Shown here piece by piece: positions 15,948-25,620 of a stretch of 64,000 bases of DNA (its first letter is position 1; the number at the start of each line of letters is the position of its first letter). The translations under genes and the position numbers were made by a program. This stretch comes from Mucilaginibacter agri. Lineage in GTDB: Bacteria > Bacteroidota > Bacteroidia > Sphingobacteriales > Sphingobacteriaceae. Location of the stretch: positions 930,001-994,000 of the forward strand of contig NZ_WWEO01000045.1 in assembly GCF_009928685.1 (NCBI RefSeq). The letters run 5' to 3'. The notes beneath the pieces were generated by a model. The model was not told the origin of the DNA. It saw nothing but the letters and a program-made list of their open reading frames with translations, and did not search any database.

Positions 15948-18359
15948 CTATTTTACATTAAGCTTTACCGTAGCGGTACTAAGTCCCGGTGAAGAGAACC
16001 GGACTTCGACATCACCGGGTTTGCCGCTGGTTTCGATATACGCGAGCAGTTTTCCATGTATCGTTTTGCGTTTAGGCCCCTGATAGTTCTCGTGACTTGA
16101 CGAACTTCCGCTCTCCAATCCTAGTAATCTGGCGCTTCCCGAAATCTCTACCTCTATTTCATTGTCGGCAGTGTAGACCGGAACACCATTCTGGTCCGTT
16201 ACCTGTACTTCGATTTGACTGATACCTTTCTTTAATCCGGGGAGACTAACACGATCAGCAGATGCAGAAATGGCGGCCGCATTACTGGCAGTTTTGAGTA
16301 CAAAATCTGATACCTGTTTACCGTCTTTATAGCCTTTTACAAGTAGTTCGCCGGGCTGATACTCCACATTCCATGAAGGGATCTGGCCTGATGAAGTATC
16401 CCTTAATTTCTTGCCTAATGATTTACCATTCAAAAACAGTTCGGCTTCCGGACAATTGGTAAAGCATTCTACCCGTAATTTGTGTCCCGTAGGCCAGTTC
16501 CACAGAGGCTGAACACCACGATGGCTCCAAATGCCCCTATCCTGGTTTTGAATTGGTTCTCTCACAGCGATGTAGATCATTGGTTTTTCGGCCCAGAGGC
16601 TCTGGCGATAAAAATATTCTGTTTTTTTAAAGCCTGCCAAATCAAGCAACCCAGCACCATTGCTTCGTTGCGGCCATTTTCCCGCTTCACCTAAATAGTC
16701 TATTCCTGTCCATAGGTATTGGGCAGAAATGTATTTATTAGAATCCACCGCGTTCCAGGCTTGTCGTGCCATACCATTCTCGCTACCATAGATAATACGG
16801 TTCGGGTATTTTTTATGATCATCAGGATAGCGATATTCCTGATAGTTGTATCCTACAACATCAAGCACTTCGGGAAAGCCAACTTCATTTGACATAACCA
16901 CACCCGCCAGTGCCGCCGTAACCGGTCTTGTTCGGTCTTGCTCTTTAACAACCTTTACCAAGTCAGTTGCAATACTCGTCAAGCCGCTTGCCGCCGGGTG
17001 ATCGGGAAGGTAGCCTTTGCCATAAATCTGAGGGTTTCTGCCCGTATTTAAAATTTCATGTGTGTAAGGATCATTTGGATAATCTATTTCATTACCGATA
17101 CTCCATAAGATAATCGACGTATGATTCCGGCTCCTTTTAATCATATCGGCAAGGTCGCGGTGTGCCCACTCTTTAAAATATTCGTGATAGCCATCTTTAG
17201 ACGGAGTACCAACATTCCATCCCTTTACCCATTTATTTTTGCCGATTTCCCATTCGTCAAATGCTTCGTCCATAACCAGGAAACCCATCTTATCGCATAG
17301 GTCATATAGGTAGTCGGCGTGTGGATTATGGCTTAAACGCAGCGAATTGACACCTCCCTCTTTTAAAATGGTCAACCTTCTCTCCCATACCTCACGTGGA
17401 ACTGCTACTCCGAGCGCACCGGCATCATCGTGAATGCATATACCTTTTAATTTGAGATTAACACCGTTCAGAAAAAAACCTTCGTTTTTATCGAAACGTA
17501 TACTTCTAATGCCAACACTTTGATTTACTTCATTAATTGGCTCTCCATCGCGCAAAACCTGTAATTGCATACGGTATAATTGTGGATGTTCTACGCTCCA
17601 CAATTTTGGCGACAAAACCTGTTGCGTAAGCTCTACAGAGGTTTTCCCCGGCTTAGAGAGTAGCTTTACTGTTTTCGCTGCAGCCACACTACCATCCTCC
17701 TTAAACAGGTTCAGTCTTACACTAACTGGCACCGCATTCTTCAATGTGTTAGTAACGTCGGCATTAATCTTAACCAAGGCTTTATTACTTGTTACCTCTG
17801 GCGTAGCAAATGCAATATCCCAGGGATGGATATTCACTGGATTCTTCACAATTAAGTAAACGTTCCTGTAAATTCCACTGCCAGTGTACCATCTCGAGTC
17901 TGCAAATTCTGAATGATCTACTTTTACCTTAATTATATTTTTTTCGGCGTAATTTAGAAACGGCGTCAAATCATATTCAAATGGGATAAAGCCATTCGGC
18001 CTTTTACCTAAAGAATGCCCATTGATCCACACTTCACTGTTTTTATAAACTCCATCAAAATAAATGCTGATCCTTTTTGATTTCCATTTTGGATTTGCGG
18101 TAAAGGTTTTTTGATACCATCCTATGCCACCAGGTAAATACCCGGTAGCACTTGCCCAATCTTCGCTAAAAGGGCCTTCAATGCTCCAATCGTGCGGCAA
18201 ATCAAGGGTTCTCCAACCGGCATTTACCGTGGTATCGCCCAAATGAAATTTCCAGTTAGAGTTAAATAGCTCGGCGTCATCTATTTTCTGAGCCCGAAGT
18301 TTTGCCGGCAGACAAAAACACAGGAACATTAGAAAGGCCGAATAGGTAATATTTTTCAT
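15948..18359 (-). CDS. GH2 beta-galactosidase-like glycosidase, exported (PUL 1)
   Basis: Exported retaining glycosidase of 803 residues with a signal peptide (about 1-23). Domains in order are an N-terminal sugar-binding domain, Ig-like domain, TIM barrel with acid/base E424 (WSIGNEID) and nucleophile E527 (IIYGSENG), then a DUF4982-like strand domain and a C-terminal Ig-like/invasin domain (about 690-803). This architecture is typical of Bacteroidetes GH2 beta-galactosidases, though some relatives are beta-glucuronidases or beta-mannosidases. It starts 6 bp after the GH30 gene. Together with GH30 and GH35 it points to a beta-galactose-rich substrate for PUL 1. Confidence 0.9.
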   Translation of the reverse strand: MKNITYSAFLMFLCFCLPAKLRAQKIDDAELFNSNWKFHLGDTTVNAGWRTLDLPHDWSIEGPFSEDWASATGYLPGGIGWYQKTFTANPKWKSKRISIYFDGVYKNSEVWINGHSLGKRPNGFIPFEYDLTPFLNYAEKNIIKVKVDHSEFADSRWYTGSGIYRNVYLIVKNPVNIHPWDIAFATPEVTSNKALVKINADVTNTLKNAVPVSVRLNLFKEDGSVAAAKTVKLLSKPGKTSVELTQQVLSPKLWSVEHPQLYRMQLQVLRDGEPINEVNQSVGIRSIRFDKNEGFFLNGVNLKLKGICIHDDAGALGVAVPREVWERRLTILKEGGVNSLRLSHNPHADYLYDLCDKMGFLVMDEAFDEWEIGKNKWVKGWNVGTPSKDGYHEYFKEWAHRDLADMIKRSRNHTSIILWSIGNEIDYPNDPYTHEILNTGRNPQIYGKGYLPDHPAASGLTSIATDLVKVVKEQDRTRPVTAALAGVVMSNEVGFPEVLDVVGYNYQEYRYPDDHKKYPNRIIYGSENGMARQAWNAVDSNKYISAQYLWTGIDYLGEAGKWPQRSNGAGLLDLAGFKKTEYFYRQSLWAEKPMIYIAVREPIQNQDRGIWSHRGVQPLWNWPTGHKLRVECFTNCPEAELFLNGKSLGKKLRDTSSGQIPSWNVEYQPGELLVKGYKDGKQVSDFVLKTASNAAAISASADRVSLPGLKKGISQIEVQVTDQNGVPVYTADNEIEVEISGSARLLGLESGSSSSHENYQGPKRKTIHGKLLAYIETSGKPGDVEVRFSSPGLSTATVKLNVK

Positions 18360-18365
18360 AGGTGG

Positions 18366-19889
18366 TTAATTAATATAGCCCGTTATTGTTGTGATAGATT
18401 GCGGGTCGATTGTTAGGGTCTGTTTATCCCTTAATATTTTCGGTTCAAGTTCTTTGTTATCAGTGGTTATATAGCTGCGTAGCAAATGGATCTGTTTCCC
18501 TTCAGAATCTAGCTTTAATGAAATACTGTTTTGACCCGAATTGACGATTACAGCCGTAAAATCTTTACCGTTTCTGAAAGCAGATACCAGGAGTTTGTTA
18601 TCCTTCGCCGTAGCCGAATTAATGGATGCATCAATTCTGACAGCTCCCGGGCGAATGAACCTTGCGTAGTTTCCAAAAGCCCACAGCATTTTGCTAGTGT
18701 AAAAATTGCCATCGGTTTTCTGTTTGTCTACGTAGATCAGTCCATCCTTATAATCGTAAGGAGAAATCGCTGTCCACCACTGCCATGAGGTAGCGTTAGA
18801 TTTGGTTAAGTCCATCTGGACAACGCGTGCCAGGTAAAGCGCTGGCACTATCCCTAAGTCTCGTTTACTTCCGTTTATTTCACCAGCATTGTCTCCGAGG
18901 ATACAATATTCCGATTGCCAAAATTTTAAACCAGGTATTTTGGATACGCTGTCTGCAAGTTCGTTCCTCATAGCCTCGCCCTTAGTAAAGGGTGAGGTTG
19001 TGAAATAGCTATGCGCCGCAATCGCTGGCGCTACATTTCGTAGATTCCCGATATAAGCGGCAGAACCCGGCTTGAAGAAGTCACTTATCTCATTGCCCTT
19101 GCCTGGCTTATCTCCTGTTTTATATAAATATTCTATGCTCCCGGCCTCCGGAACAAGAATTTTAGCAGTAACATTCCCCTTTTCAAACCGTGCGTTAATT
19201 TCTTTAACCAAGGCTGCTATTTCAGAATTCTTGAAAGGGCTTCCTTCCTGACCACCATCGCTCCAATCCCATTGTGGTTCGTTAACCGGGCTTACGTAAT
19301 CAAAATGAATTTTCAGCTTTTTATCAAATGTTGAAACAAGCTCGGTTAGGTAGTCGGCAAAACGCTGATTGCCATCCGCGGATAAATTAGTCTTACCACC
19401 GATGGTAAATGCCTTACCGTTATTGGTAAAATTAACTGGCGCACTATTACTAAAACAGAGAAAATGTGGTACCCGCCTTGCCCTTGCAGCTTTTAGAAAC
19501 CATACCTGGCCGGCCTGACGGCTCCAATCATAATGCCCGTTATTATCTAAAAAAGACTCCGCACGTCTCCATTCATCTTTGATGCCGCTTGCTTCCGCTT
19601 GTTGTGTACTCCCCGCGCCGGCGTTAAACCGCCAAAGCGATAGTCCGATGCCTTTGGGCGCTCCGTTGCGGGCCGTATCCAGGCTAAAAAGCAAATCTGC
19701 AATGGCATTCTTTTTAGCGTCGGGCCAATTACCAACAAACTGACAAGCCCAGGCATCTGAAGCTCCAAAATGCTCAATAGTTTGAAAGGATTTATCGGTG
19801 TTTATAATCAGCCTGACATTTTCAGACTGGCCATAAACCCAGTTGGCCACACACAGTAGCGGCAACAATATTTTTATATTTAATCGCAT
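18366..19889 (-). CDS. GH30 glycosidase, possible endo-beta-1,6-galactanase (PUL 1)
   Basis: Exported hydrolase of 507 residues with a signal peptide (about 1-20, VYGQ). The TIM barrel has acid/base E204 (SPVNEPQWDW) and nucleophile E327 (FWQSEYCIL), and the last 90 residues form the beta-sandwich side domain that marks GH30. The N-terminal QTIEHFGASDAW motif is the usual GH30 start. The FGASDAW form and its company of two galactosidase-type enzymes suggest the beta-1,6-galactanase subgroup. GH30 also includes glucosylceramidases, xylanases and fucosidases, so the substrate is an inference. It is the only candidate endo-acting enzyme in PUL 1 and lies 189 bp downstream of susD, after a strong hairpin. 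Confidence 0.82.
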   Translation of the reverse strand: MRLNIKILLPLLCVANWVYGQSENVRLIINTDKSFQTIEHFGASDAWACQFVGNWPDAKKNAIADLLFSLDTARNGAPKGIGLSLWRFNAGAGSTQQAEASGIKDEWRRAESFLDNNGHYDWSRQAGQVWFLKAARARRVPHFLCFSNSAPVNFTNNGKAFTIGGKTNLSADGNQRFADYLTELVSTFDKKLKIHFDYVSPVNEPQWDWSDGGQEGSPFKNSEIAALVKEINARFEKGNVTAKILVPEAGSIEYLYKTGDKPGKGNEISDFFKPGSAAYIGNLRNVAPAIAAHSYFTTSPFTKGEAMRNELADSVSKIPGLKFWQSEYCILGDNAGEINGSKRDLGIVPALYLARVVQMDLTKSNATSWQWWTAISPYDYKDGLIYVDKQKTDGNFYTSKMLWAFGNYARFIRPGAVRIDASINSATAKDNKLLVSAFRNGKDFTAVIVNSGQNSISLKLDSEGKQIHLLRSYITTDNKELEPKILRDKQTLTIDPQSITTITGYIN

Positions 19890-20038
19890 AAAGACCGGTA
19901 AATAATTTAGTAAAGCAAGCCAGCTTGTTGGATTTATAAAAGGATGTGAATCCCTTCCAGGTTTGGGTGCAATTCTTCCAGCTCACGAGTTCCGTCAGAT
20001 AAAAGTGACTATCTGCCAACATGCAGACGGTTTTGTAA

Positions 20039-20070
20039 AATATCACGCCGGCCTCAACCGGCGTGATATT
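20039..20070 (-). terminator. Hairpin between susD-like gene and GH genes of PUL 1
   Basis: A perfect 13-bp stem (AATATCACGCCGG with CCGGCGTGATATT) has a 6-nt loop and, on the minus strand, is followed by TTTTAC. It starts 8 bp after the SusD stop codon. It probably lowers readthrough so that susCD is expressed above the enzyme genes. Confidence 0.75.
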
Positions 20071-20078
20071 GCATTCTA

Positions 20079-21794
20079 TTAATAACCAGGGTTTTGTTGC
20101 AGTTGATTATTTGATGCCTGTATCTCCGTTCTTGGAATTGGCAACCAGTAATGCTGTTGCAAAAATAACCTGCCATCTAAAGCAACCTTAGGTGTGTAAG
20201 TAAAGGTACCATCGCTTTTCTTGGTGATGATTACACCTGCTGCAGGTTTGTTCTCTGTAACATCGGCAATCTTCCAACGGCGTACATCGTAGTAGCGATG
20301 CTCTTCAAAGGCAAGCTCAACGCGCCGTTCATAGCGTACCGCGTCCCTCATTTGACTTTGCGATAAGCCTGCCGGAAGCGCCGGCATATTTACGCCCGTA
20401 CGAGACCTGATCATGTTGACGGCCTGTGCTGCCGAAAAAGAAGATCCGGCAGGTATCGCATCTGGTCCGTAAGCCTCATTTGCAGCTTCGGCAAAATTGA
20501 GCAGGATTTCTGCATACCTGAAATAAATCCAGGGCTGGAATCCTGAGTTACCCCAAGGGTTTTCGAGTGGATAAGCATCGTTCTCAAATTTCCTCAGATA
20601 ATAGCCTGTTTTGGTGGTGTTCCAATTGCTCGGGCCATCGTTACTGTCTTTGCCACCAGGCAGATACGAATCTACAGTTGAGCCACGGTAAGATGAACCA
20701 TTGTATAACACAGTCATAGAGAAGCGGGGATCCCGGTGTACGTAAGGTGTGCTTGCATTATAGCCAGATGTAGGGTCGGTAATTGGTTTCCCGTTATCCA
20801 TTTCATAATCATCAACAAGATTTTGAAGTGGTGAATTTCCGGCCCAACCGCCATAACCATTTGGTCCGTTGGCAATTTCGAGTGCCGTGTGTGGCGCATT
20901 TTTGGTGTAAAGACGTTCGAAAATAGCTTCGTTAGTCTCATTGGTCAAAAATAGATTGCCATATCCACCCTGATAGATACCATATTTATTCAGGCTTATT
21001 ACTGCCTGAGCGGCTGTAACTGCATCTTGCCAAGTGCCAACATTGTATAAAGGGCTTGCTGCATATAAAGTTAAACGCGACTTTAATGCCAGCGCCGCAC
21101 CTTTAGTTGCCCTACCTAATTGCCAGGTTCCACTATTATCCACTGGCAGTTTTGAAGCGGCATCATCTAATTGCGCGTAAACATACTTCATACAATCAGA
21201 TAAACTAGCTCGTTTGTAAAGAGCAGGATCTTGAAGATTGTCTGTAAGATCTACCACTTGGTCGCCCATCAAAACCACACCTCCATAATTCCTGATTAAA
21301 TCCTGGTAGCGAAAAGCGCGTATAAATTTAAGCTCACCTTCCAGATGAGTTTTATGGCCCGCACTCATACTCAATTTAGGTAATACGCTGAGGGCATAGT
21401 TACATTCCCTGATACTGCGGTAGCTTCGGCCCCAAAGTACCCCTGCTATACCCAGATTTTCGGGAGCCAACTGGCCACGCTGCATTAGCCAAGTATTGTC
21501 GTCGTTATTATAAATTGATTCGTCTGTTACCGAACTCCACATGCTGTATTCAAAGCCACGGCCAAAACCAGGGTTAGAGCCATCCCCTTCTTTATCCTGC
21601 AATTTGGCGCCGATATACCTATTGGTAACATAAGCTTCAAAAATTGTAGTGTCGGATTCTATAGCTGCTGTCGATATGCGGTCTGTGGGGGTAACATTTA
21701 ACAAGTCCTTCTTGCACGCCGATAAAGCGGACATTCCGGAGATCATGATCAGTAAATATTTTACGTATGATGATTTATTGTATTTCATTTTCAT
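20079..21794 (-). CDS. SusD/RagB-family glycan-binding outer-membrane lipoprotein (PUL 1)
   Basis: Surface lipoprotein of 571 residues. The signal ends in lipobox SALSAC with the lipidated C27. Helical TPR-like scaffold segments (LKFIRAFRYQDLIRNYGGV; YAEILLNFAEAANEAYG) and the C-terminal RRWKIAD and LPIPRTEI blocks are typical of the family. SusD proteins cap the SusC channel and bind the oligosaccharide before import. It starts 12 bp after the susC-like gene. The start is the first of two nearby ATGs (M1 or M3). Confidence 0.95.
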   Translation of the reverse strand: MKMKYNKSSYVKYLLIMISGMSALSACKKDLLNVTPTDRISTAAIESDTTIFEAYVTNRYIGAKLQDKEGDGSNPGFGRGFEYSMWSSVTDESIYNNDDNTWLMQRGQLAPENLGIAGVLWGRSYRSIRECNYALSVLPKLSMSAGHKTHLEGELKFIRAFRYQDLIRNYGGVVLMGDQVVDLTDNLQDPALYKRASLSDCMKYVYAQLDDAASKLPVDNSGTWQLGRATKGAALALKSRLTLYAASPLYNVGTWQDAVTAAQAVISLNKYGIYQGGYGNLFLTNETNEAIFERLYTKNAPHTALEIANGPNGYGGWAGNSPLQNLVDDYEMDNGKPITDPTSGYNASTPYVHRDPRFSMTVLYNGSSYRGSTVDSYLPGGKDSNDGPSNWNTTKTGYYLRKFENDAYPLENPWGNSGFQPWIYFRYAEILLNFAEAANEAYGPDAIPAGSSFSAAQAVNMIRSRTGVNMPALPAGLSQSQMRDAVRYERRVELAFEEHRYYDVRRWKIADVTENKPAAGVIITKKSDGTFTYTPKVALDGRLFLQQHYWLPIPRTEIQASNNQLQQNPGY

Positions 21795-21806
21795 CTTCCT
21801 TCTGGT

Positions 21807-24800
21807 TTAAAATTTCACGTTTGCGCCAATACTGATAATTCGCTGTTGCGGATAAAATTGGCCGCTTCCATTTTGTCCGTTCGGATAAGATTGACCGCTT
21901 CCGTTTGTTCCTTCGGGATCGTAGTCTTTAACCTTGGTAATAGTGAAAAGGTTAAATGCACTCGCGTACAATCTCAAGCCCGATATTTTGATTTTCGACA
22001 AAAAGCTTCCTTTAAAGTTATAGCCTAATTGTACGTTTTTCAAACGCAGGAAAGAGGCGTTATTTAACCAAAAAGTGTTCGGATATAAACCTCCACTTAT
22101 AGCGCTTGATGCTCGGTCTGTTACCCTTGGGTAGCTTCCGTTTGGATTAGTAGGGCTATAACGGTTATCGGCCCAACTGCTGTAAAAGTTGCCAATACTG
22201 CCAGATTCTGGTAATACATACTGGCTCACATCAGTTTGCCCGGCAAATAGAACCGATAAATCGAAGTTCTTATAACCTGCGTTCATATTCAAACCATAAG
22301 TAATTTCCGGAATGTTGCCATATTTAGTGCGGGTTTGGTCATCTGCAGTAATTTTGCCGTCGCCGTTATAATCTTCAAAAATAACGTCGCCCAATTTTGC
22401 TCCTGTTACGTGCGGATATTTATCGAGATCTGCCTGGGTACGGAAAATACCGATAGAATTATAAAGCAAATAGGTATTGAGCGGATGCCCGGTTTGGCTT
22501 TGGTATGGTAAAGCGCCGGCAGCTTCATCAATGAAGATTATTTTGCTTTTGGCGTAGGTGATGTTACCAGAAACACCCCAAAAAAATTCAGAGCCCGAAT
22601 GACTATAACCTAAAGTTGCCTCAAAACCGTTGCTATTTACTTTTCCGATATTCTCTGACGGCACAAGCGGGTCAGAACCGTATGGATTTACTATACCCGA
22701 AGTACCCGGGATAGAAGCATTTCGTGCTGCCAGAATATCAGAACGTTTTTGTTGAAAGTAGATGGCCTCTAAATTGAAGTTCTTTAAGAAATTCATATTG
22801 ATGCCGATATCCAGTTTTTTGGCAACCTCCCAGGTGATGTCGGGGTTGGCCAATTTAACCAGGTTTACGTTGGGCTGAATAACATTGCTGCCGCTACCCG
22901 GAACGCTGGATACAAAACCACCGCTCACTAAAACGTAATTATCAAAGTATTGGAAACCATTTACGTTATCATTACCCAACGAGCCATAAGAAGCTCTCAG
23001 CTTTAAGTTGTCAATAAATTTAACGGTATTTGCAAACCAATTCTCTTTAGACACTACCCAACCCACAGATGCCGATGGGAAATAACCCCATTGTTTACCC
23101 GGAGGGAAAATAGAACTACCATCTGCACGTAACTGACCTTCAAATAAGTATTTCTCGTTATAGTTATATGCTAAACGGCTGATAACGCTCCGTCTGTTAT
23201 AATTGCTGCTATAACCCGAGTTCAGATAATCTGTTGCAGCCGTACCACCCTGCGAAAGTTCGGGCAGTTGTGAAGAGAGGAAATTGTAGCGGGTTGCGTC
23301 AAAGTGCTCTAAGTGATTTTGACTTTGCTCATAACCTACAAAAGCGGCAATGCTATGGGCGCCAAACTTATGATCGTAATTTAGTTTGATATTTGAGGTA
23401 ATGAGGGATTGATTATCCTGGCCTTCAAACAAGAAAGGGTTATTATTATTCCCGCCTACGGTTACCGGGTTGTATACCTGTGATGTTGGATCATAGTTAT
23501 ACTCGGTGTAGGGTTTGCTGAAATTCTTATCGAATAGGAATGATTTGTCGACAGAGAAGAATCCATCCAGAGACAATCCATCAACACCGGGAATAGCGTA
23601 GCTGGCTTTTAAAATCCCATTAAAAACACTTTTCGGATTATTGTTAGTTCCACCTATGTCGGTTACCTGTAACGCCGGGTTATTATTCTCGATACCGGTG
23701 GTAGGCAAACCGTTAGGATAAAAGGCATTTACCGTAGGTTTGGCACGGTAAATTGATCTGAAGATATCGCCGGCACCAATCTCCGGATATACACGATCTT
23801 CTTGCCTGCCTGATAACGACAAGCCTACTTTTAAACGTTTGGTTACATTCGCATCAATGTTCGACCGGAAATTATATTGATGATATTTAGTCGCGCCATC
23901 TTTGTAAAGACCATCCTGATACAGAGTACCTAACGAAACGTAATATTTAACGTCGTCCGAACCACCGGTAATTGATAAGTTTTGCTGGTTCTGCACACTA
24001 TGCCCTTTCAAAACCGTTTTCTCCCAATCGGTATTCGGATAGTTCAAAGGATCAGATCCATCGCCGAACTTCTGAATCTGAGCCGCGGTATAAGCCTGAT
24101 TTAAGCCACCATTTGGATTGGAATCGTAATCTATTTCGTTCATGATTTGCGCGTATGTCGGCGCATCTGCCATTTTAGGCAACCTGGTTGGCGAGTTAAA
24201 ACCTTGATTAAAGCTGTAATTGATAGTCGGCTTTCCGGTTTTGCCTCTTTTAGTAGTAACCAAAATTACACCGTTTGCTGCCCGGTTACCATAAATAGCC
24301 GCCGAAGCATCCTTTAACACAGAAAGGCTTTCGATGTCATTAGGGTCCAACCTTTCCAAACCACCAATTTGGCCAGGAATACCATCAACAACAACTAATA
24401 CATCGTTACTTCCAGTTGTTGCAAGCCCCCTCACGGTGATTGACGAACCGTCGTAACCAGGCTCACCACTCCTGTTATTAACCACAACGCCCGACATCCG
24501 GCCGGCCAATGCATTGGATAAATTGGGTTGCGGGCTTTTAACCAATTCTGCTCCTTTAACCTGCGAAATAGAACCGGTTAATGTTGCTTTCTTTTGGGTG
24601 CCGTAACCTACAACTACTACTTCGTTGAGGGATTTGGTTTCAGCGGCGATCTGGACATTTAAAATCCCATTTGCAGGAACTTCCATTTCCCTGATGGTGT
24701 ATCCAACCATGTTGAACACAAGCGTCTTTTCGCCTGTAGCCAAGTGAATCGAATAGTGCCCTTTGGCATCCGTGGTTGTACCTTTGCTTACACCTTTAAC

Positions 24801-25016
24801 GGTAACAGTCACACCCGGCAGAGGTGCCCCTTGCTCGTCGGTAACAACGCCTGTAACAGTCATGTCCTGTTGAAGGTTGGCTTTTGGGGGCGCCGCCTTC
24901 AGCGAGGCGGCCTGTACCGATACGCCACCTAACATAAGTGCGCTTACTAATAGCAAGCCATACAATCTTCGTTTTTCTCCCGGCGGAGAACTCTCGCCAA
25001 GTAAAATTTTTCTCAT
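21807..25016 (-). CDS. SusC/RagA-family TonB-dependent oligosaccharide transporter (PUL 1)
   Basis: Outer-membrane protein of 1069 residues. After a signal peptide (about 1-36) comes a carboxypeptidase-regulatory-like domain (VTGVVTDEQGAPLPGVTVTVKG, about 53-130), a TonB box region near LNEVVVVGYGTQKK, the plug domain (RGLATTGSNDVLVVVDGIPG; AAIYGNRAANGVILVTTKRG) and a large beta-barrel ending in IISIGANVKF. There is no N-terminal STN domain, so it is unlikely to signal to an anti-sigma factor; regulation by the hybrid sensor upstream fits. It leads the operon SusC-SusD-GH30-GH2-GH35 after a 604-bp gap. Confidence 0.96.
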   Translation of the reverse strand: MRKILLGESSPPGEKRRLYGLLLVSALMLGGVSVQAASLKAAPPKANLQQDMTVTGVVTDEQGAPLPGVTVTVKGVSKGTTTDAKGHYSIHLATGEKTLVFNMVGYTIREMEVPANGILNVQIAAETKSLNEVVVVGYGTQKKATLTGSISQVKGAELVKSPQPNLSNALAGRMSGVVVNNRSGEPGYDGSSITVRGLATTGSNDVLVVVDGIPGQIGGLERLDPNDIESLSVLKDASAAIYGNRAANGVILVTTKRGKTGKPTINYSFNQGFNSPTRLPKMADAPTYAQIMNEIDYDSNPNGGLNQAYTAAQIQKFGDGSDPLNYPNTDWEKTVLKGHSVQNQQNLSITGGSDDVKYYVSLGTLYQDGLYKDGATKYHQYNFRSNIDANVTKRLKVGLSLSGRQEDRVYPEIGAGDIFRSIYRAKPTVNAFYPNGLPTTGIENNNPALQVTDIGGTNNNPKSVFNGILKASYAIPGVDGLSLDGFFSVDKSFLFDKNFSKPYTEYNYDPTSQVYNPVTVGGNNNNPFLFEGQDNQSLITSNIKLNYDHKFGAHSIAAFVGYEQSQNHLEHFDATRYNFLSSQLPELSQGGTAATDYLNSGYSSNYNRRSVISRLAYNYNEKYLFEGQLRADGSSIFPPGKQWGYFPSASVGWVVSKENWFANTVKFIDNLKLRASYGSLGNDNVNGFQYFDNYVLVSGGFVSSVPGSGSNVIQPNVNLVKLANPDITWEVAKKLDIGINMNFLKNFNLEAIYFQQKRSDILAARNASIPGTSGIVNPYGSDPLVPSENIGKVNSNGFEATLGYSHSGSEFFWGVSGNITYAKSKIIFIDEAAGALPYQSQTGHPLNTYLLYNSIGIFRTQADLDKYPHVTGAKLGDVIFEDYNGDGKITADDQTRTKYGNIPEITYGLNMNAGYKNFDLSVLFAGQTDVSQYVLPESGSIGNFYSSWADNRYSPTNPNGSYPRVTDRASSAISGGLYPNTFWLNNASFLRLKNVQLGYNFKGSFLSKIKISGLRLYASAFNLFTITKVKDYDPEGTNGSGQSYPNGQNGSGQFYPQQRIISIGANVKF

Positions 25017-25135
25017 GTTTAATTTTTTGTTTAATAATTGGTTTATGCTATCAATCGCAAACGGAGGGGTGGTTTGATAGTGTTTCTTAAAGCTAATCTC
25101 AACGAAAATCTGGAATTAAAAGAGGGAAAATCCCG

Positions 25136-25143
25136 CAAATTTA
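25136..25143 (-). promoter_or_regulatory. Possible -7 box for the PUL 1 susCD operon
   Basis: On the minus strand it reads TAAATTTG, matching TAnnTTTG, about 120 bp before the SusC start codon. No -33 element is seen at normal spacing. Confidence 0.3.
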
Positions 25144-25351
25144 GAGGGGTAAATGGGTATTTTGGAGCTCAAAATCGCAAATGAGGCCGATAATTACGAT
25201 TTTTAACACCCAAGTTTGGCCAACCATTTCAAGAGCATTGTTTTTGGTTGGAGCGTAAGCAAGATCGATAAGAAATACCCAGAATAGACCCATGCTTAAC
25301 CGTCTAAACGGTTTGCACATTCAATAATAAAAGAGAACGAAAAGTTCCGAT

Positions 25352-25372
25352 GTTCTAATTAATAATTGGAAC
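25352..25372. promoter_or_regulatory. 21-bp near-palindrome, candidate operator
   Basis: GTTCTAATTA and TAATTGGAAC flank a central A; nine of ten base pairs match the reverse complement and the exception is T opposite G. It lies 336 bp upstream of susC. A partial extra half-site (GTTCC) lies 8 bp before it. No binder is known. Confidence 0.35.
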
Positions 25373-25579
25373 AAAACTGCAGCATTACAGTACGGTATTA
25401 GCGATGGAAGAAGTTTCCCCAAATATGCACTGAAAGTGTTTCGCTATTAAAAAGACTTATAAGTAGTTAAAAGTGGAGCAAAACCAATTTATTGAAGAAC
25501 TCAATTAATCCATAACTATTTACTTATCAATCAACTAAACAAACCGTCAAAACAAAAATGACTTTTAAGTAGGAACACA

Positions 25580-25612
25580 GTGGTGCGTGTGGAACATTGC
25601 ACCACGCACCAC
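25580..25612 (-). terminator. Hairpin after the PUL 1 haloperoxidase-like gene
   Basis: GTGGTGCGTG pairs perfectly with CACGCACCAC across a 13-nt loop, 8 bp past the stop codon on the minus strand. There is no T-run, so it may be a Rho-dependent stop or a 3'-stabilising structure. It separates the two-gene cassette from susC. Confidence 0.5.
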
Positions 25613-25620
25613 CTCGCGAC

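Larger units (their letters stand above)
25017..25620. other. 604-bp regulatory region upstream of the PUL 1 susC gene
   Basis: No convincing gene is present. It holds a hairpin after the haloperoxidase-like gene, a 21-bp near-palindrome, a small inverted repeat (AACCGT-CTAA-ACGGTT, 25298-25313) and a possible -7 box. Its length suggests a long leader or distant binding sites for the hybrid regulator. Confidence 0.5.

Noticed and set aside
19822..20046. 74-codon minus-strand frame between SusD and GH30
   Set aside because: It overlaps the GH30 signal peptide in another frame and contains the hairpin loop region; no domain is visible.
25410..25433. TTAGCGA followed by AAATATGC upstream of PUL 1 susC, resembling part of the PUL 2 motif regions
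   Set aside because: The CATATT arm and the 17-nt spacing are missing, so it is probably a chance AT-rich match.
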